Shown: in pieces, positions 26,364 to 32,586 of the stretch
Position numbering within the stretch: position 1 is the stretch's first letter
Layout of the letters: each line of letters begins with the position of its first letter
Source of the DNA: Chloroflexota bacterium
GTDB lineage: Bacteria; Chloroflexota; Limnocylindria; P2-11E
Length of the DNA stretch: 33,329 nucleotides
Reading direction: 5' to 3'
Assembly (NCBI GenBank): GCA_005889445.1
Contig: VBGS01000049.1
Coordinates: forward strand, 1 to 33,329
The notes under the pieces: model-generated
Told to the model about the DNA's origin: nothing
Seen by the model: the letters and a program-made list of their open reading frames with translations, nothing else
The model's database searches: none
Position numbers and translations under genes: made by a program

Positions 26364-28115
26364 ATGTGCGGGATCGTTGGGTACGTCGGTCCGCGCGAGG
26401 CACTACCGCTGCTGATGACCGGCCTGCGCCGGCTCGAGTACCGCGGGTACGACTCGGCCGGCGTCGCGGTGCAGGAGAACGGGACGCTCGAGGTCATGCG
26501 TGCCGAAGGAAAGCTCGACAACCTGGCATCTGTGGTGTCCGCGCATCCCGCCCCCGGCCACACCGGGATCGGCCACACGCGATGGGCGACGCACGGCCGG
26601 CCCAGCGAGCAGAACGCCCACCCGCACGTCGACTGTGGCGGCGTCACGGCCGTGATCCACAACGGGATCATCGAGAACTTCGAGGAGCTGAAAGGACCGC
26701 TCGTCGCGAAGGGGCATCGCTTCACCAGCGAGACCGACACCGAGGTCGTCGTCCACATGCTCGAGGACGAGCTGAAGAAGGGCGGATCGCTCGAGGCCGC
26801 CGCGCGCGCGGTGCTGCCGCGACTCGAAGGCGCCGCCGCGCTCGTGTTCATCTCCTCGAAGGACCCGGCGAAGATCGTGGCCGCGCGCATCAGCAACGCC
26901 GGCGGGGTGATCATCGGTTACGGCGAGAACGAGAACTTCATCGCCTCCGACGCACCCGCGCTCATGGAGCACACCCGTCTCGTCTCGTTCCTCGAGAACG
27001 GCGAGATGGCGGCGAAGTCCGGATACCAGCATTTCATGCTCAAGGAGATCCACGAGCAGCCGCGCGCGATCAACGACACGCTCCTCGGGCGCGTCGATCG
27101 ATCGTCCGGCCGCGTCATGTTCGACGAGAACGTGAAGCTCACCGACGAGCAGGTGCGGGCGCTTCCGCGGATCACACTGGTCGGCTGCGGGACGGCGGGA
27201 CACGCATCACTGATCGGCAAGATCCTCATCGAGCGGCTCGCGGGGATCCCCTGCGACATCGACATTCCGAGCGAGTACCGATACCGCGATCCGGTCGTGA
27301 CGAAGGGTCAGCTGCTCGTCGCGATCACGCAGTCGGGGGAAACCGCCGACACGCTCGCGGCGATGGAGGAGGCGCGCAAGCGCGGGGCACGGCTAATGAG
27401 CGTCGTGAACGTGATGGGAAGCGAAGCCAGTCGCGTGTCCGACGACGTCATCTACCTGCACACCGGGCCGGAGATCGCCGTGGCATCGACGAAGGCGTAC
27501 ACCGCGATGCTGGTGGATCTCTACCTGTTCGCGATCTACCTCGCGCAGCGGCGCGGCACCATCGACCCGGATCGCAGCCGGAGGCTGCTCGCCGAGGCGT
27601 TCCACCTGCCGACGCTCATCGACTCGGTGCTGCGCGAGGAGCCGAAGATCCGCGCGCTCGCATATCGGTACCACACGTCCCGCAACTTCCTGTTCCTCGG
27701 TCGCGGTGTGAACTACCCGACCGCTCTCGAGGGTGCGCTCAAGCTGAAGGAGCTTTCCTACATTCACGCCGAGGGCACCGCCGCGGGTGAGATGAAGCAC
27801 GGCACGAACGCCCTCATCGACGAGGATCTGCCGGTCGTCGCGATCGCGCTGAAGGATCCCGTCTACAAGAAGATCCGCAGCAACATGGAGGAGGTCCGCG
27901 CGCGAGCCGGTGTGCTCATCGCGATCGCCAACGACGATGACAGCGAGATCGCAGCCAAGGCCGACGACGTCATCCGCATCCCGAAGACCGACGAGCTGCT
28001 CTCACCGGTCCTCGCGGTGGTTCCGCTCCAGCTGCTCGCGTATCACATCGCCGATCGACGGGGGAACGACGTCGATCAGCCGCGCAACCTGGCGAAAGCC
28101 GTGACCGTCGAATGA
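26364..28115 (+). CDS. glmS: Glutamine-fructose-6-phosphate aminotransferase, lacking about 31 internal residues
   Basis: GlmS makes glucosamine-6-phosphate from fructose-6-phosphate and glutamine. It has the Cys2 nucleophile (MCGIVGYVG), RRLEYRGYDSAG, HTRWATHG, two sugar-isomerase domains (VGCGTAGHAS, ITQSGETADT) and the C-terminal PRNLAKAVTVE with its lysine. The family block between LEDGEVA and EKGGYxHFMLKEI is missing: EMA (to residue 216) joins AKSGYQHFML directly. The length is 583 instead of about 610. The lost part is the end of the glutaminase domain and the hinge to the isomerase. The frame stays open. The isomerase motif also reads AEGTAAGEMKHGTNALID, where most relatives have Tyr and Pro. 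No glmS ribozyme could fit in the one-base gap after glmM. Confidence 0.92.
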   Translation: MCGIVGYVGPREALPLLMTGLRRLEYRGYDSAGVAVQENGTLEVMRAEGKLDNLASVVSAHPAPGHTGIGHTRWATHGRPSEQNAHPHVDCGGVTAVIHNGIIENFEELKGPLVAKGHRFTSETDTEVVVHMLEDELKKGGSLEAAARAVLPRLEGAAALVFISSKDPAKIVAARISNAGGVIIGYGENENFIASDAPALMEHTRLVSFLENGEMAAKSGYQHFMLKEIHEQPRAINDTLLGRVDRSSGRVMFDENVKLTDEQVRALPRITLVGCGTAGHASLIGKILIERLAGIPCDIDIPSEYRYRDPVVTKGQLLVAITQSGETADTLAAMEEARKRGARLMSVVNVMGSEASRVSDDVIYLHTGPEIAVASTKAYTAMLVDLYLFAIYLAQRRGTIDPDRSRRLLAEAFHLPTLIDSVLREEPKIRALAYRYHTSRNFLFLGRGVNYPTALEGALKLKELSYIHAEGTAAGEMKHGTNALIDEDLPVVAIALKDPVYKKIRSNMEEVRARAGVLIAIANDDDSEIAAKADDVIRIPKTDELLSPVLAVVPLQLLAYHIADRRGNDVDQPRNLAKAVTVE

Positions 28116-28318
28116 CCCGCACGCTGGCGGTGCGGGTCCTGTCCCCGGTCGCGGCCCGCCCGCGCTCGCGCACCCTCCCCAGCCGCGCCGCCGTGGAATC
28201 GGTCTCGCTCCGCCGCGTTGCGGCGCGGCCGGGGCCCCGGGGGGCCCGCGCGTCGCGCGGGCAGACCGCTCCCGGTGCCACCCGCACCGCCACCGCTCTG
28301 CGGATCTTCTCCTCGTGA
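28112..28318 (+). CDS. Doubtful 68-codon Arg-rich ORF between glmS and acpS
   Basis: This frame starts in an ATGA overlap with the glmS stop and ends in a GTGA overlap with the acpS start, exactly the junction style of the surrounding operon. The product would be a small very basic protein (MTRTLAVRVLSPVAARPRSR at its start, then more Arg, Ala, Pro) with no motif I recognise. In DNA this GC-rich, open frames of this size and composition arise freely, and the stretch contains strong hairpins. I keep it as possible only. Confidence 0.25.
   Translation: MTRTLAVRVLSPVAARPRSRTLPSRAAVESVSLRRVAARPGPRGARASRGQTAPGATRTATALRIFSS
28114..28138 (+). terminator. Terminator-like hairpin at the glmS stop
   Basis: GACCCGCAC (28114-28122) and GTGCGGGTC (28130-28138) form a perfect 9-bp stem with a 7-base loop, overlapping the glmS stop codon. 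There is no T-run, so if it stops transcription it would be weak or need help from Rho. Its right arm can instead pair with a distal copy of its left-arm sequence at 28280-28291. Confidence 0.35.
28211..28262 (+). repeat. GC-rich inverted repeats before acpS
   Basis: Two perfect small hairpins lie in the acpS leader: CGCCGC-GTT-GCGGCG (28211-28225) and GCCCGCGC-GTC-GCGCGGGC (28244-28262). Between them is the palindrome GGGGCCCC (28231-28238). With the hairpin at 28114-28138 they make the 199-base gap the most structured non-coding DNA in the window. No known RNA family is recognised. Confidence 0.5.
28280..28291 (+). promoter_or_regulatory. Distal arm that can compete with the glmS-end hairpin
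   Basis: ACCCGCACCGCC is the exact reverse complement of GGCGGTGCGGGT at 28126-28137. This 12-bp pairing would break the 9-bp hairpin at 28114-28138 and bring the acpS start, 24 bases downstream, near a long-range stem. It is a possible two-state leader, though GC-rich DNA makes such matches more likely by chance. Confidence 0.3.
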
Positions 28319-28683
28319 GTTCAGAGGTGGGCATCGACATCATCGAGACGGCACGCATTCGGAATGTGTTCGAGAAGTACCCACGGCGCTTTCTCGATCG
28401 CGTCTACACCGAGTGGGAGCAGCTGTACTGCCGGAACAACATCCTGCATCTCTCCGGTCGGTGGGCTGCGAAGGAGGCGGTGTCGAAGGTGCTCGGGCTC
28501 GGCGTTCGCGGGGTCGGCTGGCGCGAGATCGAGATCCGCCGCACCCGCGCGGGACAGCCGACGGTGACGCTGCATGGCCGCGCGGCCGCTCGCCGCGACG
28601 CGCTCGGTCTTCGCGATCCACTCTCCGTGTCGATCTCCCATATTCGCGATCTCGCGGTCGCGGTCGCCGTGGGCCTGCGCTGA
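28315..28683 (+). CDS. acpS: Holo-[acyl-carrier-protein] synthase
   Basis: AcpS moves phosphopantetheine from CoA to a serine of acyl carrier protein, switching on fatty-acid synthesis. The 122-residue product has the metal-binding Asp8 in VGIDIIE and Glu54 in GRWAAKEAVSKVLG, then WREIEIRR and SISHIRDLAVAVAV. GTG 28315 lacks a Shine-Dalgarno. The length is normal. Confidence 0.93.
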   Translation: MSSEVGIDIIETARIRNVFEKYPRRFLDRVYTEWEQLYCRNNILHLSGRWAAKEAVSKVLGLGVRGVGWREIEIRRTRAGQPTVTLHGRAAARRDALGLRDPLSVSISHIRDLAVAVAVGLR

Positions 28684-28718
28684 GCGAGGGGTCGGCCACC
28701 GCGCTCACCGCTCGCGTC

Positions 28719-29573
28719 GTGCGAGCCGTCGTGAAACCGCTTCCGAAAGATGCCGGGAAGGAGACTCGCGGCCGCGTGCTCATCGTCGGGGGCTCGCTTC
28801 GCTATCCCGGCGCGATCCTGCTCGCGTCTCGCGCGGCGCTCCGCTGCGGGGCCGGCGTGGTGACCGTCGCGGCGGCGCGCTCGGTGACCGAAGCGATCGC
28901 CGGCGAAGACCCCAACGTGACCTTCTTTCCGCTCGCTGAGGCGCAGCCCGGCGTCGTCGCGACCGGAGCGGCCGCGCAGCTGTCGACGCTCGCTGGAGAG
29001 AAGACGCGCGTCATGCTCCTGGGGCCCGGCCTGGCGCACGGTCCGGGGACCGACGACTTCGTGGCCGCGGTGCTTCGCAACGCTCGGGCTCTCGCGACGG
29101 TCATCGACGCCGACGGGCTGAACGCCCTGGCACGAACCGAGGACTGGCGCGCGCTCCTTCCCGCGAAGACGATCCTGACGCCGCACGATGGGGAGGCCGC
29201 GCGGCTCGCCGGACGCGTCGTTCCTGCAGGGGCGGCGCGCGTCGTCTTCGCTGAACGGCACGCCCGCGACTGGGCCGCGGTCGTGGCGCTGAAGGGGCCG
29301 GTCACGGTCGTCACGGACGGCAAGAAGACGTATCTGCACGACCATCCCAATCCGACGCTCGGGGTCGGCGGATCGGGCGACGCCCTGGGCGGAGCGATCG
29401 CGGCGTTCGTCGCGCGCGGCCTGTCCCCGCTGGCCGCGGCCGCGTCCGGGGTGTGGATCCACGGCCGAGCGGGCGCTCTCCTGGCGGGCGAGGTCGGCGA
29501 GTCGGGCGCGCTCGCGACCGACATCGTCGACGCGCTTCCACGTGCGCTCCGTGAAATAGTCGAGACACGATGA
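28719..29573 (+). CDS. nnrD: ADP/ATP-dependent NAD(P)H-hydrate dehydratase
   Basis: NnrD repairs hydrated NAD(P)H. The family is shown by GRVLIVGGSLRYPGAILLAS, the VMLLGPGLAHG loop, IDADGLNAL, LTPHDGEAARL and the NPTLGVGGSGDALGGAIAAF nucleotide-binding end. Only the C-terminal dehydratase is present, without the epimerase half (NnrE) found in many fused proteins. GTG 28719 is the first normal start that keeps the domain. However, codons back to CTG 28680 (MSEGSATALTARVVRAV if CTG starts) look like a normal family N-terminus, and that CTG would overlap the acpS stop as CTGA, mirroring the ATGA/GTGA junctions here. The true start is thus unsure by 13 codons. Confidence 0.88.
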   Translation: MRAVVKPLPKDAGKETRGRVLIVGGSLRYPGAILLASRAALRCGAGVVTVAAARSVTEAIAGEDPNVTFFPLAEAQPGVVATGAAAQLSTLAGEKTRVMLLGPGLAHGPGTDDFVAAVLRNARALATVIDADGLNALARTEDWRALLPAKTILTPHDGEAARLAGRVVPAGAARVVFAERHARDWAAVVALKGPVTVVTDGKKTYLHDHPNPTLGVGGSGDALGGAIAAFVARGLSPLAAAASGVWIHGRAGALLAGEVGESGALATDIVDALPRALREIVETR

Positions 29574-30652
29574 CCACATCGGAACCCATCCGCTCGACCG
29601 TCGTCGACGTCGATCTCGACGCCATCACCGAGAACATCGCGGCGCTGCGCGCCCGCGCGAAGGCCGAGGTGATCGCCGTGGTCGAGGGCGTCGTCCTGCG
29701 CGAAGCCGGAGTGAGCGGCCCGATCCTGATCTTCTATGGCCCGACCGACCCCTCCGAGCTCGCGCACGCCGTCGCTCAGGATCTGGTTCTGGTCATCTGG
29801 GACGAGCAGCGCGCCCGCGCGCTGAGCCAGACGGCGACCGCGCTCGGGCGTACCGCGCGGATCCACTTCAAGGTGGACACGGGGCTCACCCGACTTGGCT
29901 CGCCGCTCGACGAGGCGCGCGCCCGCTACCGCGCGATCCGCGCCCTGCCGCGGATCGAGGTCGACGGGATCTTCACGCACTTCGCGACCGCGGACAGTCC
30001 CGACCCTTCCTTCGCGCGCACGCAGATCGCGCGCTTCCGCGAGGTGCTGAGCTCGCTCGATGAGCTGCCTCGACTCGTGCACGCGTCGGCGAGCGCGGGC
30101 GTCGCCGCGTTCGGCGAGGTCGACGGAACGAACGCGGTGCGTCCAGGCCTCGCGGTGTATGGCCTGCACGCGGCGCCGCACCTGGCGTCGGCGATGCCGC
30201 TTCGCCCGGCCCTTCACTGGCAGTCGCGCATCCACCGGATCGCGGCCGTCCCGAAGGGCACCGGCGTGTCGTACGGGCACGAGTACCGGTTGCCTCGGGA
30301 TGGCCGGATCGCCACGGTCCCCGTCGGCTACGGCGACGGGTTGCCGCGCATCGCCGGCAAGAGCGCGACGGTGGTGGTTCGCGGCCGGCGGGTCGGTTTC
30401 GCTGGACGGGTCTGCATGGACCTGGTCATGCTCGACGTGACCGAGGTCGACGGCGCGCGTGAGGGCGATGAGGTCGTGCTCATCGGATCGCAGAACGGAG
30501 CTGCCCAGACGGCCGAGGAGCTGGCCGCGGCGTGCGGAACGATCAGCCACGAGATCGTCACGGGCATCCGTCGGCGTGTCCCTCGCCGCTATTTCCGCGG
30601 GGGACAGCTCGTCGCGACGCGCACCTTGCAGGGAGGGCATCGCTCTCGATGA
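29570..30652 (+). CDS. alr: Alanine racemase lacking the catalytic-lysine block
   Basis: Alr makes D-alanine for peptidoglycan with PLP as cofactor. The fold is clear: VDVDLDAITENIAALR, HFKVDTGLTRLG, VRPGLAVYGLH, the catalytic-Tyr region GVSYGHEY, VPVGYGDGLPR and RVCMDLVMLDVT. But the segment that should follow IAVV, namely KANAYGHG with the PLP-binding lysine and about 25 further residues, is absent: IAVV joins EGVVLREAGV at about 29684. The frame stays open and the length is 360 against about 370-390. As written the protein could not be a normal racemase. An assembly loss or a real inactivation are the alternatives; similar gaps in L2, L6 and GlmS favour the first. The ATG overlaps the nnrD stop. 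Confidence 0.9.
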   Translation: MTTSEPIRSTVVDVDLDAITENIAALRARAKAEVIAVVEGVVLREAGVSGPILIFYGPTDPSELAHAVAQDLVLVIWDEQRARALSQTATALGRTARIHFKVDTGLTRLGSPLDEARARYRAIRALPRIEVDGIFTHFATADSPDPSFARTQIARFREVLSSLDELPRLVHASASAGVAAFGEVDGTNAVRPGLAVYGLHAAPHLASAMPLRPALHWQSRIHRIAAVPKGTGVSYGHEYRLPRDGRIATVPVGYGDGLPRIAGKSATVVVRGRRVGFAGRVCMDLVMLDVTEVDGAREGDEVVLIGSQNGAAQTAEELAAACGTISHEIVTGIRRRVPRRYFRGGQLVATRTLQGGHRSR

Positions 30653-32586
30653 GGCGCCAGTGGGCGACCCTGCTCCTCGCGGCCGCCTGCCTCGCGACCG
30701 CGTGCGTTCCTGGCGTCACGCGCGACAGCCCGGAGCCGTCGACCGAGCCGGCTTCGAGCTACGTCCCGAGCACGCCGACTCCGCTTTCGTCTTCCGCCCT
30801 GACCACGCTCGACATGACCGCCGCGCTCCTTGCCAAGTCGATCCCGTATGCGGACGGATTCGCGCTGACGCGCGCGGTGCGTGGACGAGACGGCGTGCCC
30901 GCCAAGGGGTTCGAGCCGGTGCGGACGACGCCACCGGCGGAGGACGTCGGGAGCACGCACGACTTCTGGACGTACGACTTCGCGGCGAAACGGAACGTGA
31001 AGACGAAGGCGACGCTTCGCCTCATGACCGACCACGCGAAGTGGTGGACCGCGAACGACACGAGCGTCGATCTGACGAGCCTTAGGCAGACCGCGAACAC
31101 GTTCGAGTCGAAGACCTACCCGACGGACCGCGGCTTCTTCGGCTCGGAGTGGTCTCCAGGGATCGACGGCGATCCGCGGATCAATCTCGTCTTCGCGCGC
31201 CTGCCGGGTTCGGCGGCCGGGTACTTCAGCGGCGCCGACGAAGAGCCCGCGTGGGTCAACGAGTTCTCCGCCGAGCGCGAGATGATCTACGTCAACACGC
31301 TGGCGGCGCGCATCGGGTCCGCGGAGCTCGAGCGCATCATCGCGCACGAGTTCTGCCACATGATCCAGTTCAACACGCGCCGGCGATCGGCGGTGTGGTT
31401 CAACGAGGGCCAGGCGGTCCTCTGCGAGAAGCTCAACGGGTTCGTTCCGACCGACGGGGAGGCCTACCTTCGCGTTCCCGATATCCAGCTGAATGACTGG
31501 ACCGACCTCGACACGGCCAGACCGCACTACGGTGAGGCGTTCCTGTTCCTCGAGTTCCTGCGCCAGCACGCCGGCGGCGAGGACCTCATCAAGGCGCTCA
31601 TGCTGAAGGGGATCGACGGGCCGGAGGACATCGACGCGGTGCTGCGCTCGCGGGGCCAGCCGGGCGTGGAACAGCAGTACGCGGACTTCGTCGCGGCGAA
31701 CGCGCTCATCGGCACCAACGCAGAGTCCGCCTATGCGTACCCCCAGGGAAGTCCCGCCCGTCAGGCCGCGAGTGTCGTCGTCGGCGACGCCGTCGCCGCG
31801 GGCGGGACGTTCCGGTCGACCGTCCACGAGTACGCGGCGCGGTACGTCGAGCTCCCAAAGGGCGCGGTCCGCCTGACGTTCGATGGTGCGACGACCGATC
31901 GTCTGATCCCCACCGAGCCGCATTCGGGCAAGACGTTCTGGTGGTCTGACAAGGGCGACGGGATGGACAGCAACCTCACGAGGACCATCGACCTGCGCTC
32001 GGCGACCGATCCGAAGCTGGGATTCTGGACGTGGTTCGAGATGGAGGCCGACTACGACTACGGGTACGTCGAGGTGTCGACCGACGGCGGGACCCGCTGG
32101 ACCCCGCTGCTGACCGAGTCGTCATCGACGGACGACCCCAACGGCCAGAACCTGGGCAACGGCATCACCGGCGGCTCCGGGGGAGCGACCGCCACGGGAT
32201 GGCGCCATCTCAGCGCCGATCTCTCGCCATACGCGGGCAAGGAGGTCCAGCTGCGGTTCCAGTACGTGACCGACGGAAACCTGAACCTCGGCGGATGGGC
32301 GATCGACGATATCGAGATCCCGGGCCAACCCATGGACGACGCGGAGAGCGACAACGGCTGGTCGACCTCGGGATTCATCCGGTCGACGAACGTGGTCTCG
32401 CAGCGATACCTGCTGCAGGTGGTGCGGATGGGAGCTCACCCAAGCGTCGAGCAGCGTGCGGTCGATGGGGGGAAGCTGGTGTGGGACCTCGACGCCATGA
32501 GCGACCGGCGCCTTCTCGCGGTGACCGGGTTCGCCGTGCGCACGACCCAGCCGACCAGCTTCGTCATCGCGGCCGAGGGTCGATGA
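30649..32586 (+). CDS. Lipoprotein zinc metallopeptidase, immune-inhibitor-A-like
   Basis: The 645-residue product starts with a lipoprotein signal (LLLAAACLATAC, lipid Cys at 19), so it is probably exported and membrane-anchored, followed by a Ser/Thr/Pro-rich stretch. The zinc site is HEFCH at residues 233-237, with a likely third ligand Glu253 in WFNEGQ. A C-terminal beta domain (GFWTWFEMEADYDYGYVEVS, LRFQYVTDG, GGWAIDDIEI) resembles the M6 immune inhibitor A region. Apart from the lipobox, the only cysteines I see are C236 within the zinc motif and C259 close by. ATG 30649 overlaps the alr stop; the frame open upstream is a shadow. The substrate is unknown. Confidence 0.82.
   Translation: MRRQWATLLLAAACLATACVPGVTRDSPEPSTEPASSYVPSTPTPLSSSALTTLDMTAALLAKSIPYADGFALTRAVRGRDGVPAKGFEPVRTTPPAEDVGSTHDFWTYDFAAKRNVKTKATLRLMTDHAKWWTANDTSVDLTSLRQTANTFESKTYPTDRGFFGSEWSPGIDGDPRINLVFARLPGSAAGYFSGADEEPAWVNEFSAEREMIYVNTLAARIGSAELERIIAHEFCHMIQFNTRRRSAVWFNEGQAVLCEKLNGFVPTDGEAYLRVPDIQLNDWTDLDTARPHYGEAFLFLEFLRQHAGGEDLIKALMLKGIDGPEDIDAVLRSRGQPGVEQQYADFVAANALIGTNAESAYAYPQGSPARQAASVVVGDAVAAGGTFRSTVHEYAARYVELPKGAVRLTFDGATTDRLIPTEPHSGKTFWWSDKGDGMDSNLTRTIDLRSATDPKLGFWTWFEMEADYDYGYVEVSTDGGTRWTPLLTESSSTDDPNGQNLGNGITGGSGGATATGWRHLSADLSPYAGKEVQLRFQYVTDGNLNLGGWAIDDIEIPGQPMDDAESDNGWSTSGFIRSTNVVSQRYLLQVVRMGAHPSVEQRAVDGGKLVWDLDAMSDRRLLAVTGFAVRTTQPTSFVIAAEGR

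Noticed and set aside
24980..26914. A 644-codon open frame on the minus strand across glmM and glmS
   Set aside because: It is the mirror of G/C-ending codons in two clear genes on the + strand; its product has no recognisable domain and is Arg/Ala-rich.
28244..28262. GCCCGCGC-GTC-GCGCGGGC hairpin as an intrinsic terminator
   Set aside because: No T-run follows, and such stems arise easily in DNA this GC-rich; listed only as structure.
28680..28718. An AGGGG at 28686-28690 as the ribosome-binding site of nnrD
   Set aside because: It lies 28 bases before GTG 28719 and downstream of CTG 28680, so it fits neither start.
28802..30640. A 612-codon minus-strand open frame across nnrD and alr
   Set aside because: Same codon-shadow effect; composition is Arg/Ala/Asp-rich with no motif, and both + strand genes are certain.
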